From Hemibagrus wyckioides (taxonomy: Eukaryota > Chordata > Actinopteri > Siluriformes > Bagridae), in NCBI RefSeq assembly GCF_019097595.1, contig NC_080715.1, positions 27,502,855 through 27,566,854 of the forward strand: DNA of 64,000 bases, written 5' to 3'. Position 1 is the stretch's first letter; each line of letters starts with the position of its first letter. Of the stretch, positions 21,232 through 33,480 are shown in pieces. Below the pieces are notes generated by a model. The model was not told the DNA's origin. It worked only from the letters and a program-made list of their open reading frames with translations, and did no database searches. The translations under genes were made by a program, and so were the position numbers.

Positions 21232-23149
21232 CAGGGGCATCGTAAGTGGGGGGAAAAGGGTGACTGAGTGCATAGGGCCCTGGCATCAGTGGCATGTGAG
21301 GGGCCCTGGCCGCCCTGCCCTCATAGATCCTCATATAGTATTATTATTATTGTGAAATTGAGTGTACAGTGCCTGCGCTTGCACGCAGTATTCTGATCCT
21401 TGCTGTTTTAGAAAGATTCGGCACACCCACACGTTTGTGTGGGCACCTCATATAGGAACAGGGTGCACGCAAATTTGAATGATTTAATTGGTCATTCAAG
21501 AACAATGCCAAATGATATTTGGCTGTGAGCGAGCACCGGAGCGCGGATTCGGCAGTCAGAACTAAGCGAGCTTCGAGCGGGTAAGTCGAGACCGACAACG
21601 CGATATGCACAATGTCCAAACAAAAATCGGGCTACCAAAAAAGAGGGAGAGAGGAAACAAAATAAAGGGAAACAACTTGTCCCAAGTTTTTTTCCTAAGA
21701 GAGCAGGTGAGAACATGTGTTTTGTGATAAGAGAAACAATGTTACGAAGCTAGCAATTAAAAATCTTAGCTTACTCTAAACTTTGAAATAACATGTAAAG
21801 TGTTTGAAGGTGAGGCAATTTTTAAGAGATAAAATATAAAGAATAATATGAAATCTATGTGTGTACTGTACAGTACATTACAGATTTCATGGATCTTGCT
21901 CAAAATATTAAAATGAGAAACCCTCTGTTCACTGGCCCTGTCTCAGAGAGTGCAGCAGTGGGTCCATCACAACAAGGTCCTACTGCTAGTTTTTCAGACT
22001 TTTTCACTTTTGATTATTTGATAATTTTATTTATTTTGAATTAGACAGACATGCTTTGAAAGAAGGCAAAGTGGTGATTTGAGTTATATTGTGTTTATTT
22101 ATTTATATTACTGATTGAAAGAATAATAATGTTCTGGACAATGAGCACAATGTCTCTTAATAAAACACAATTAAAATAATTAAAAAAATCATTAAGTTGT
22201 CATTTTTATCTATAAGGGGATACCTGAGGTACATTATTTATAATCTTATCCGCAAAGGGCCAGTGTAGGTGCGGGTTTTCAATCCAACTGAGCAGAAGCC
22301 ACACTGCAGTCTACTGAAAGCCAAGACCTACTGATTAGCCAGTTGGAATCAGGTGTAGCTTCTGCTTGGTTGGAATGAAAACCTGCACCCACACCAGCCC
22401 TTTCTGGATAAGATTGGACACCCCTGATTTATAGTATAAAGTCACAGGCGTAGGCAAAGTCAATCCTGGAGAGCTGCTGTCCTGTAGATTTTAGCTGGAA
22501 CCCTAAGACGAAGAAGAAAAAACAAAACAAAACAAAAAACAAAACTGTCTATAGCAGGGGTAGGCAAGTTTGGTCCTAGAGAGCCGCAGTCCTGCAGATT
22601 TCAGCTCCAGCCCTAAAAAAAAAACTCACCTGCCTGTAGCCTTAGTAATCCTGAAGACCTTGATTAGCTTGTTCAGGTGTGTTTGATTAGGGTTGGAACT
22701 GAAATCTGCAGGACTGCAGCTCACTAGGACCGAACTTGCCTACCCCTGGTCTATAGCCTTAGTATTCCTGAAGACCTTGATTAGCTTGTTCAGGTGTGCT
22801 TGATTAAGGTTGGAGCTAAACTCTGTAGGACAGTGGCCTTCCAGGACCGGCAATACCTATCTTAGTATAGCACAATTTATACACAAAATTATTTCTGTGC
22901 TGCATTAACATGCATGCAATGCAAAGAATTTTTTTATACTATACATGGTATTAGAATTTTTAATAATGATCTTTTCAATTTTACATCACTGATTTGACAA
23001 CAATTACTGTATCAGTGAGTAAAGTGTGTACACTTTAATATTATTATTTAAAAAAAAGGGGTTAAATAGCATGGATCATGAGATGATGGGAAAGGGGCCC
23101 CCCATACATTGTCTTTGCATAGGACCCAAGAATTGGGGCTACACCCCTG
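21232..23149 (+). mobile_element. hAT element, non-autonomous, forward copy
   Basis: Perfect target duplication TTGTTAGT at 21224-21231 and 23150-23157. The tips are CAGGGGCATCG and its partner CACCCCTG. It carries a transposase-like N-terminus at 21612 (MSKQKSGYQKR, then a stop), reminiscent of ZMYM-type hAT transposases, and no catalytic core. Inside it are nested palindromic MITEs at about 22230-22436, 22445-22860 and 22555-22748. An inverted copy lies at 30829-32700. Confidence 0.85.
22555..22748. mobile_element. hAT-type MITE nested in a related MITE
   Basis: A 194 bp palindromic element with ends CAGGGGTAGGCAAG and CTTGCCTACCCCTG and an exact flanking octamer GTCTATAG on both sides. 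It sits in the middle of a diverged relative (22445 to about 22860), which sits in the larger hAT element. The equivalent in the other hAT copy is 31232-31424 with octamer CTATAGAC. Confidence 0.8.
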
Positions 23150-23157
23150 TTGTTAGT

Positions 23158-23521
23158 ACACTGAAAGTTTCTAAATGAAAGATTGATCATACATACTATA
23201 TCATATGAGTAAAGATAATGTGCTAATCTGGATTAAACTGCCTGTTATTTCTACTGGTTTGTTGTGAAATCTAATGTCTAAGGACATGTTGATTCTTTTT
23301 CTTCTTAGTCATTATGAGATAATTAAATTGCCATTCTTAAAGTTACTTTAATTCAAATATAACAGCATGATGCGATCACATCCACATTTTAATTTGTGTC
23401 ACTATCCTCATTTTCTAAATATTTGCATGTTATACAGTATTTACAATGCAAATATTAACATAAACATAGTAACCAATATGAAATTTATAACTTTAAAAGT
23501 ATTATTTTTTCCCCAAAATAG
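23158..23521. other. Intron 1 remnant of copy 3
   Basis: Resumes the paralogue intron interrupted by the hAT element (compare 16715-16993). No separate feature. Confidence 0.6.
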
Positions 23522-24803
23522 ATTCAAAGATAGAATTATCCGCATCCGTGCCTGGCATGTAACAAACCCAAGTTGTTATTTAAACATAGTGTCTAAGGTT
23601 GAATTAGAGTATTATTAATTTTAAATATTACAGTACTAAAAAATTGTACAACAGTGTACTGGGTAGTCTTTCATTCACATGAACGATAATTTAATAATAA
23701 TTAATAAATAATTATTAATAATAATTAATAATTATTTTCAGTATATCATTAAAGAGACACTTCATTATGAAAGCCTATTCATGAAAATACACAGTAGCAG
23801 CCCATGAACCCCCTTTACTTCTACACTCTGCATAGTATACCTCTTGTTATTCTGAAAAAATAAAAGCTAGATGTGATAAATATTAGAAAACACCAACCTC
23901 TGCCTTGGTGTTCAGATCAAGATCAACTTGTCTTTTATCTCTGTCTGGATAAAAGAGAGTGATAACATTTGTTTGGCACAACCCCAAACTTAAACATAAT
24001 TATTCAAACATTTCAAGTATTTTTGGAATTATTCCTTTCCTTTCCTACTTTTTTTTTAAAAATCAGTTCTGGCTGATAAACAAGTTACAGTTGGAGTTCT
24101 TCGATGTGAGGTAAATGCAGGAGATGTAATCCCATTATGGGACAAAAATGGCCATAAATTGGTTTGTGTGGATGGCAAGCACACTGTGAAGAACATTGGT
24201 TCAACATATGTCTTCGAAATTGCAGAAGCCCAGGAGAGCGATGAAGGAAATTACACCATAAACCTGTTCTGCATTTGTCAGAGTCGGTAAGTAAGAACTC
24301 TTAACTTGAGTGACTGGGATAAAGTCCTATAATACATTATTACTTTTTATGTTGAAATAAAATGTCACTGGCTATATAACACATGCTTTAATTCATAACT
24401 CTCTTCTTTAAACAAAACAAGAAATTCTTGAAATATTTTGTTTTCCTGGGATGAATATAAGTCTGCCAACTTAACCCCTGATTGTTCAAACTCATGAACA
24501 GATTTACTGCATTTGGTACTTAGTATAATTACAAATTAACACAAAAGAAGTATATATACAGTAAGTATATACAGGGGAAGCAATCATGGCAACATGGGGA
24601 ACAGGTGGGGTGTGGACAGAGGATTGGACGGGGCAAACACGTGTGTAAACACAAAACAAATTAAAGCCCATGGCACAAAAACACACTGTCATAGAAAACA
24701 CCATGCCAAATCATCCTCTGGCGGTCTGGCAGGGAACTGTCCAAGCAGTCCATGACAGCCCTTTTCAGTAAACCAACTACAGCATTTAAAAATTCAAATG
24801 AAA

Positions 24804-24807
24804 TTCA

Positions 24808-24856
<49 letters not shown>
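24804..24856. repeat. (ATT)n microsatellite
   Basis: About 17 TTA/ATT units in an intron of copy 3. Confidence 0.95.
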
Positions 24857-24859
<3 letters not shown>

Positions 24860-24944
24860 ATTACCATCAAACCCATGCTACAACCAATAAGCTTTGTGCT
24901 TTGAAAATACAAAAATCATTAGATTCCTCTTATATATTAAACTA

Positions 24945-25455
24945 TACACCGACAAGGTATTATGACCACCTGCCTAATATTGACCCCATTTTGCTGCCCA
25001 AACAGCCCTAACCCATCATGCACTGTGTATTCTGACACCTTTCTATCAGAACCAGCATTAACTTATTCTGCAATTTGAGCAACAGCTCCCCACATGCATC
25101 AATAAGCCTTGGCTGCCCATGACCCTGTCACTGGTTCATGGCTGTTCCTTTCTTGGACCACTTTTGATAGATACTGACCACTGCAGAGCAGGAACACTGC
25201 AGTACTGCAGAGCTGCAGTTTTGGAGATGCTCTGATCCAGTCGTCTAGTTATCACAATTTGGCCCTTTGTCAAACTCACTCAAATCCTTACGCTTGCCCA
25301 TTTCCCTGCTTCTAACACATCACTTTGAGGACAAAATGTTCACTTGCTGCCTAATATATCCCACCCAGTAACAGGTGCCATGAGGAAGAGATAATCAGTG
25401 TTATTCACTTCACCTGTCAGTGCTCATAATGTTATGCCTGATCGCTGTATATTTA
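24945..25455 (-). mobile_element. Tc1-like relic in copy 3 intron
   Basis: The ends TACACCGACAAGGTATTATG and CATAATGTTATGCCTGATCG are inverted. The minus strand resembles the N-terminal half of the Tc1-like transposase also left at 58040. The middle is deleted. Inactive. Confidence 0.65.
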
Positions 25456-26669
25456 ATACCAATATAGAACAATACTGGGAATTTGGATTTATGCTATAAA
25501 TCTTAATAATATAATATAATAATATAAAAACAAGTGTAAATCACATGTGCCTAATTAGCACGTTTCTATTACTTATTTCTTACGGCAGTTGAGGAATGGA
25601 GGAAAGTGCAGTGGAAGTAAGTCCATCAACATTCTTTGGTATCATCATCCTTATGACAGCACTGAGTTGATGAAGTCGTACATTTTCTTTCCTAAGACAA
25701 GAAAAAATGTTAAATTCTCTCAAGACATTTAAAATTTGTAATGAAGTCGAGCAGCTCCTCTTCCTCCTCTGTGGACCAATTGGAGCAGGAAAATCCAGCA
25801 CCATAAATACCATCAAAACCATTTTTGAAGGACGTCAGTTTGTCAGTTGTCTGGCTGCTTCAGGATCTTCAACTCACACTTTACACCTGAGTCAATATAA
25901 TGACTTCTTTGTACCCAGTATGCAAGACACATCTAACTAAGGTGACATTAACATATACATATACTTTTTCTTTTTCTAACTCTTCAAACTTATAGTTTAA
26001 AAGATTTGCATTTGCTAATGAAAATGCATCATTTCCTTTTACCCTCAATGATGTAATGGGTATAGAAGCATCAGAAGGAGTGCAAACAGATGATATCATC
26101 AGTGCTTTAAAGGGTCACATTAAAGAGGGTTACGTGGTAAGCTTAAACACATTAACGTCAGTGTGCAACAATAAACATTATCAGGCTGGTGATTATCAGT
26201 CCTCAACACACAATATGTAAATCAGAATGGAACAAATAGCACCATAAAACACTACCAGAGTAACCACTGTATCTGGAAGATCATCCACACTAGTTACATA
26301 AGACCATATAACATTTTTGTTTTGTTTGTCTGTTTCATTCAGTTCAACTCTAAAGCTCCAATAGCTGAAAGCAACATTTATTACAACAAAGATCCGAGTC
26401 TGAATGATCAGATGCATTGCCTGGTGTATGTCATTCCAGCCAACATGATTTCAGTGATGGACAATGATTTCATCAGCAAATTTATTTGTGTCAGCAAAAT
26501 TGCTAACAAAATGGGTGAGTGAGCTCCTCAGCTCTATAATTTATTATCATATGGCCAAAAATGTGCATGAGTGACTTATTGGTACACCATGTATTGGTAA
26601 ATTACAGTCCCTGGAGAAGTTTTGAAATAATTTTCTAAAAACAATTGTGATCAAGTTACTACTTATTGA

Positions 26670-26710
<41 letters not shown>
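26670..26710. repeat. (ATCA)n microsatellite
   Basis: About ten ATCA units. Confidence 0.95.
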
Positions 26711-26712
<2 letters not shown>

Positions 26713-26744
26713 TAAGATGATGGTGAAGACTGTATGTAAATGAA

Positions 26745-26985
26745 ATATGATTGTGGCCAGGTACCCGCTTTATTCCTAATTAGGGTCACAGGGATCTGCT
26801 GGAGCCTATCCCAGCACACATTGGGCAAAAGGCAGGGGTACACCCTGGACAGATCGGACAGAAACCGGAGTACCTGGAGTAAACCCATGCAAGTACAGGG
26901 AGTACATGCAAACTTCACACAGAAAGGCCCCTGCCTGTTCGAACCCGAGGTTCGAATCCAGGACCTTGCTGGGTTTCCAGTGTAT
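26745..26985. mobile_element. Dispersed fish repeat (LINE 3'-end type)
   Basis: Words such as GGAGCCTATCCCAGC, GGGGTACACCCTGGACAG and CAGAAAGGCCCCTGCC are typical of an abundant teleost retroposon 3' end. The family is not certain. The GGTTCGAATCC near 26950 resembles a tRNA B box but belongs to this repeat, and no tRNA folds here. The following 27000-27330 shows nothing recognisable. Confidence 0.5.
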
Positions 26986-27339
26986 ATATAATTATATAAA
27001 ATATACGTGGCCCCTTTAAGAGGTTTCCTTCTACTCGCGTAGAGAGCACCATCTGTAATGCTTTCAGCAACTAGGATTTACTGAGTGGAAACGTTGTCTT
27101 TGTTGTCTTGTTGTCAGTGGAATCATGAGTACAGGATGTATTGATTTAATATTATAGCAGCATAAACTTTAAAATTTTTAGTCTACTCATGGCCAATTTG
27201 TTCTTGTAGCCATGCTTTTCCAGATTTCTTGCCATATATTCCATTATTTATAAGAAACCACTGCTATTTTGGATAAACTGTTTTTTTTTTTTATTTCTTA
27301 GACATGTGTACATTATAATTAATTTAGTGAAACTACACC

Positions 27340-29030
27340 AGGTTATGTATGTAACCCAGTTCCCTCAGAAGGAAATGAGATACTGCTTCATGGCTGACTC
27401 CATGGCTAACCCTTGTGACCCTGAAAAAGGGTGTCTGCAGGGGTGAAAACCCCTGTTCCCTAGCCAGAGTTGAAACAGTCTTGTGTAGCAGATCCAAAGA
27501 AATACCTTTGGCCACTACAGTCATGATCCCAGCACTAACTAAGTCTGGGAGTTTGGCCCAGTCAGGTATCTTTTACAGTAGAAAGGATGGACGTGCCCCC
27601 ATCATGGCTGAATCCCAAACTATCCCAAAGATGGTGCTTCTCAGAGAGAGAGAAAGCATTTCACTGGGTTGAGGCCTATGGACCTTATGTGGGCAAAAAC
27701 AGCATCTCAAAGCCTGACTGCCACTTCCCTTGACTGAGCCAAGATGAGCCAGTCATCTGGATAACTGAGTACAGGGATGCCCCCAGGTGCAATGATGCCA
27801 GAGCAATGATGCACTTTGTGATGGTGAGCAATAATACTAGGCCTAAAGGGAGAACCTGGCACCAGTACACTTCACCCCAAACACAAACCAAGGGAGTCTC
27901 CTGTGTTCTGGCCAGATACCTATGTGAAGATATGCACCCTTCAGAATCACTGTCGCAAATCAGTCCTTAGACTGATCTGTGACATAATAAACTTGAGTGT
28001 TATTATTGTGAACTTGTATGTTTCAGCATACAATTTGGAGCACACAGGTCCAAAATTGGGCATAGCCCCATCCTTCTTGGGAACTAAGAAATGCCAGATA
28101 TAAAGCCAGGGGGGAATGTGCTTTAGAGCCCCTTTCTCAGAGAGCAGTTCCTCCTGGCGGAATGATGTTTGGTCTGTGCCAACAGTGGGCAGCACACCCT
28201 GAATGAAGGATAACATGGAGGCAAAATGGATTCTGTAGCCTTTTCCAACAGAACCCATTGTGACACACTCAGCAGAATCTTCTATGCTTCCAGGTGGTCT
28301 GAGAGAGGTGTTAGCCCCTCACTGGTTTCACCTCGCATAGTGTCCTGAAACAGCAAGCAGGCAGGGGCTAACCCAAGAGGTGGTGACACAAGCAGCAGGA
28401 GCATGGGTGGTCATGGCTGAACCCCGAAGCACCGGAGGTGGTGTGGTAGGCAGCAAAGGAGATGGCCCTAAAGGGATATCCCTGAAAACCCCTTTTCAGG
28501 GGGTGGGGTTTGCACAGGGTGCAATGCTAGGCTCCTTTTCTTGCCTCAGCAGGCCAGGCTGGGGCTGGTGGCTACTGGTTGATTGTCCTGACTACTTACT
28601 GCAGGGAAGACCCTTAGGAGACATCAGGACATTGAACAGAAAGGTTTTGTCCCTTTAATTTATCTCTGTCTATGTCTGTGACAACCAAATGCATTCATAA
28701 AATGGCCGAGGACATGGGTCATCTGCTTTGTGGCACGTCTAAATCTGTGGCCTGTCGGAGTTCAGACCTCACTGATGAGCCCTGTCCTGCAGACAAGGTC
28801 CTTTAGCAGGTCAGCTTGGTATGACTGCAAAACTGCCATTGTGTGCAGCACCGCACGGCTTAGCCTGCAAATTTGTAGGCCTTCCTTATAAGCTTGACAG
28901 AGCTTCAATGGGAATGCAGACTTTCCCCATGCAACCAATGAAGAGGCATCTCTTCAACCCTAGGCATCACTGCATACCCATGTTCATCAAGGCCCACAAT
29001 GTATGAATAGTCAGCAGTGGCTGAGGAGAA
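27340..29030 (-). mobile_element. DIRS1-like retrotransposon relic 1
   Basis: Minus-strand translation gives RT pieces typical of fish DIRS1 elements: FLVPKKDGAM followed by a decayed core, LTLKFIMSQI, QVLPLGL and a run ending MTVVAKGISLDLLHKTVS with TPFFRVTRV. Frames are broken by stops and shifts. DIRS elements use a tyrosine recombinase, which is not visible here. 28260-29030 is presumed upstream element sequence, with no domain recognised. The end points are approximate. Confidence 0.6.
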
Positions 29031-29420
29031 CAAACAGGCAGAATAAGGACCACACACAACCTCTAAACTTCAGTGTGGAGGTCTGGGAAAAATGGGAAAC
29101 ACCTACATGGAGGTGGAAGGCGGTGTGAAGTCAATCAGATATTGTCAAACTTAGAATGGACAACACTAAACTTTCATCATGCCAATATATGATAAACTTA
29201 GTAACAGCACATGTGATCACCTCCAGGAGCTTTTCGAACACCACAGAATGTGGTGGCAATGTGACTGCTGTTTAATCCCTGTTGCCCATATTGAGCTCCA
29301 CAGAGTCTCATGCAGATAGCATTACATCCTCATTTAGGTCAGAAGAAGTGTCAGTTAAGAGGAGGAAAGGGATTCACAAAACCATGACAGAACCTGGCAT
29401 GCTGCCTTGACAGTTGCGGA
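29031..29420. other. Unassigned, between DIRS and LINE relics
   Basis: Degenerate sequence without an intact frame or recognisable terminal repeat. It probably belongs to one of the flanking retroelements. Confidence 0.35.
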
Positions 29421-29429
29421 ACTAGAGCC

Positions 29430-32400
29430 ACAAGGTTTGTCAGTTCATTAGGCTCAGTTTATCAATCAGGTGCTGAGGGATGATTGTATCGAATGCTGAA
29501 CTGAAATCTATAATCAGCATTCATACGTATGAGTCCTTATTGTCCAGGTGGGTGAGGGCCAGATGGGGGGTTGTGGTGATGGCATTGTCCGTGGAGTAGT
29601 TAGGATGATACCCAAACTACAAGGGTCCAGTGATAGGTGGTGGCTGGTTCTTGATGTCGCTCATGATGAGCCTCTCAAAGCATTTCATCACGATGGGTGT
29701 AAGAGTGACAGGATGATAGACATTGAGGCAGGAAACTGTAGACTTCTTCAGCATGGGGACAATGCCCGTTGTCTTGAGGCACACAGAAACAATGGTGCTG
29801 CTCAGGGAAATGTTGAAGATGTCAGTGAAGACATCCGCTTTTCTGCACATTCCCTGAGCACTCTGCCAGGAATGTTGTCTTGTCAAAGCAGACATAGCAC
29901 TCTCCTCACATCAGCTGTGGATAGAAAAAGAACCTGGTTGTTAGGAGGAGGGATGGTCTTCCTCACTGCAACGTTGTTCTGTACCTCAAACTGAGCATAG
30001 AAGTTGTTCAGTGCATCTGGGAGGGAGGCATCACTGTCACAGACAGTAGTAGTTTGTGATCGCCTGTATGCCCTACCACATGCACTGGGAGTCTCCGCTG
30101 TCCTGAAAATGGCTGTCGATTCTCTGGGCATGTGCACTCTTCAGCTCTTTGATGGCTCAGGACAGTTTGGCCCTTGCTACTTGCCGATGTAGCTGGTCAC
30201 TGATGCAATGTACTCCTACAATTTGAGTCGCCATTGGTTGCAGTCTCCCTGAACATATGTCAGTCAGTACACTCAAAACAGTCCTGAAGAGCAGAGGTGG
30301 ATTCTGCAGGCCAGGTTTTAACCTGTCACAGAGCTGCAATTCTATCGGCAGAAAATGAGGTGAGCCCAGCTAGCTGAATAGTGGTGTCCAGAACTCTGTC
30401 ACTGAGCCATGTCTCTGTGAAAACAAAGATGCAGCAGTCTTTGAACTCTTGCTGTGTGGTTCGTTAGAGTCAGATGAGATCCAGTTTATTGCCCAGTCAT
30501 TAAACGTTCAACAGAATAATGGATGGGAGAGCTGGCCGGCTAGGGTTTGTTTTTAGCCTAGCATGGACACCTGCCCACTTTCCATGCTTCCGCTACCTCA
30601 AGCACTGCCAGGATCAGGTGATGCAGGGGACTGAAGGCCTGGCTTTTGCAGCAAGCCAAGGTTGTGAATTTTTTTGAGTACATCATCAGGCAGGTTGGTA
30701 ATTGCATGATTTCTGTACTGTAGTAGTGTCTGGCGGTTGTATACATGAACACCGCTGTCTTTGGTGTCTATGCACTTTGATAATTCGGGCTAAAACATAC
30801 AATAGCACCATTTTGGATCTGGAGTGGCCAGGGGTGTAGCCCCAATTCTTGGGCCCTATGCGAAGACAGTGTATGGGGGGCCCTTTCCCATCATCTCATG
30901 ATCCATGCTATTTATCACTTTTTTTTTAAATAATAATGTGTGTACACACTTTACTCACTGATACAGTAATTGTTGTCAAATCAGTGATGTAAAATTGAAA
31001 AGAACATTATTAAAAATTTCTAATACCATGTATAATATAAAAAGTATAAAAATCTTTTCATTGCATGCATGTTAATGCAGCACAGAAATAATTTTGTGTA
31101 TAAATTGTGCTATACTAAGATAGGTATTGCCGGTCCTGGAAGGCCACTGTCCTACAGAGTTTAGCTCCAACCTTAATCAAGCACACCTGAACAAGCTAAT
31201 CAAGGTCTTCAGGAATACTAAGGCTATAGACCAGGGGTAGGCAAGTTCGGTCCTAGAGAGCTGCAGTCCTGCAGATTTCAGTTCCAACCCTAATCAAACA
31301 CACCTGAACAAGCTAATCAAGGTCTTCAGGATTACTAAGGCTACAGGCAGGTGAGTTTTTGTTCAGGGCTGGAGCTGAAATCTGCAGGACTGCGGCTCTC
31401 TAGGACCAAACTTGCCTACCCCTGCTATAGACAGTTATGTTTTGTTTTGTTTTTTCTTCTTCGTCTTAGGGTTGAAGCTAAAATCTACAGGACAGCAGCT
31501 CTCCAGGATTGACTTTGCCTACCCCTGTGACTTTATACTATAAATCAGGGGTGTCCAATCTTATCCAGAAAGGGCTGGTGTGGGTGCAGGTTTTCATTCC
31601 AACCAAGCAGAAGCTATACCTGATTCCAACTGGCTAATCAGTAGGTCTTGGCTTTCAGTAGACTCAGGTGTGGCTTCTGCTCAGTTGGAATGAAAACCTG
31701 CACCCACACAGGCCCTTTGCAGATAAGATTGGACACCCCTGCTATAAATAGAGTACCTCAGGTGTCCCCTTATACATAAAAATGACAACTTAATGATTTT
31801 TTTTATTTGAATTGTGTTTTATTAAGAGACATTGTGCTCGTTGTCCAGAACATTATTATTCTGATGATTCAAATCGCCACTTTGCCTTCTTTCAAAGCAT
31901 GTCTGTCTAATTCAAAATAAATAAAATAATCAAATAATCAAAAGTGAAAAAGGCTGAAAAACTAGCAGTAGGACCTTGTTGTGATGGACCCACTGCTGCA
32001 CTCTCTGAGACATGGCTGGTGAAGAGAGGGTTTCTCATTTTAATATTTTGAGCAAGATCCATGAAATCTGTAATGTACTGTACAGTACACATATAGATTT
32101 CATATTATTCTTTATATTTTATCTCTTAAAAATTGCCTCATGTTCAAACACTTTACATGTTATTTCAAAGTTTAGAGTAAGCTAAGATTTTTAATTGCTA
32201 GCTTCGTAACACGTTCTCACCTGCTCTTTTAGGAAAAAAAACTTGGGAGAAGTTGTTTTCCTTCATTTTGTTTTCGTTTCCTTTCCTCTCTCCTTCTTTT
32301 CTGGTAGCCCGATTTCTGTTTGGACATATCGCCACGTCTGTCTCGACTTGCCCGCTCAGCGCTCGCTTAGTTCTGACTGCCGAATCCACGGTCTGGTGCT

Positions 32401-32765
32401 CCCTCACAGCCAATTATCACTTGCCATTGTTCTTGAATGACCAATTAAATCATTCAAATTTGTGTGCACCCTGTTCCTATAGGAGGTGTCGACACAAACG
32501 TGTGGGTGTGCCGAATCTTGCTAAAACAGCAAGGATCAGAATACTGCATGCAAACACAGGCACTGTACACTCAATTTCACAATAATAATAATACCATTTG
32601 AGGATCTTTGATGGCAGGGCGGCCAGGGCCCCTCACATGCCACTGATGCCAGGGCCCTATGCACTCAGTCACCCTTTTCCCCCCACTTACGATGCCCCTG
32701 GGAGTGGCCACTGCATGCTACTGTTGCACCGCCATCTTGCCCTTTTATGGTCTTGCTGGCATGCT
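29430..32765 (-). mobile_element. Rex1-like LINE, 5' part with endonuclease, split by hAT
   Basis: Minus strand 29617-29770 keeps the RT-start motif [16 protein letters not shown]. Near 30340-30480 an endonuclease motif reads [19 protein letters not shown]. The 5' end continues past an inserted hAT (30829-32700) into 32701-32765 (complement of CCGCCATCTTGCC), since sequences either side of the hAT read as one LINE. Frames are broken and the 3' portion is missing. Confidence 0.65.
30829..32700 (-). mobile_element. hAT element, non-autonomous, inverted copy
   Basis: Perfect target duplication GGAGTGGC at 30821-30828 and 32701-32708. It is the reverse complement of 21232-23149 over its full length, including the nested MITEs (31122-31527, 31232-31424, and 31546-31741 with octamer CTATAAAT). 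The transposase-like start (minus strand from about 32320, MSKQKSGYQKR) stays open longer than in the other copy and then ends; no catalytic domain is present. Confidence 0.85.
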
Positions 32766-33090
32766 CCGCTTTGTCACATGATCTATCCGAGCCAATAAAT
32801 CAGCATTATTTCACATAGAGCTGTAGACACAACATTAGCATTGAAGCATTCCCATAGTGCCAGCAATGACACAGCATCAAGTTCCCTCAAATGGCAACTG
32901 ATTTAGCTTTTTGGAATAATCCTAAAAGATCTAGGCAGCTTAAAAAACCCCACACACAAACAAACAAAAACAACAACAAAAAAAACCAATTCAAATCACC
33001 GGTAGAAATACTATAGAAATCCACAACCGTAAGAGAAATACTAAAAACAATGTATGTATTAAATTTGTATGTTAACTGTCCTCATTACAG
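32766..33090. other. Intron remnant of copy 3
   Basis: Paralogue intron sequence resumes by about 33000 (compare 38880-38957). An A-rich patch lies at 32940-32990. No gene. Confidence 0.5.
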
Positions 33091-33480
33091 AAATTGCTCA
33101 AGTGGTTTTCATGACAAAAGCAGACTCCATATGTCCAATGATATAGGATAATCTGCATAACATCTACAAAAGCAAGAAGATCAGAGATAATGTAAGTAAT
33201 CATGTGCATGCATCAATGGAGTATATTTAATTATTATGATATACCTGAGAATTTAAATACACTATTTATATATATCTGTGTGTATCCAGATTCGAAAGTG
33301 CAGTTACAGTATAAACCGGGGGTGCCTGTGAACCATATATTTCCTGTGTGCAACTATCATGAGGAGACCAACATAAATGAGGACGTCAACTGCCTGATGC
33401 TGGATGCCTTAGCACATGTTGTTCATTGGGCAAATGACTATGTGGTCAAATTTGTTAGCAATCAATTGTGTGCAGAATAA

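Larger units (their letters stand above)
20603..33480 (+). pseudogene. IFI44-like pseudogene, copy 3, split by insertions
   Basis: Leader exon ends at 20747. The start exon (23522-23554) has ATA for ATG and a GC donor. The Ig exon (24067-24286) lost 9 and 26 nt. The next exons have normal lengths: 25589-25616, the Walker A exon 25697-25886 (GPIGAGKSS), 25996-26136 (NDVMG) and 26343-26514. The donor after the Walker A exon reads CTGAGT instead of GTGAGT (25887). The G4 exon (33091-33191, with TKAD) has a TAG at 33144-33146, and the last exon (33290-33480) is shifted by a 5-nt gain. Insertions include a hAT in intron 1, a Tc1 relic and a 6.6 kb intron full of DIRS, LINE and hAT. This is the least decayed paralogue. 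Confidence 0.85.

Noticed and set aside
26930..26960. tRNA B-box-like GGTTCGAATCC
   Set aside because: It is part of a dispersed fish repeat; there is no A box or cloverleaf around it.
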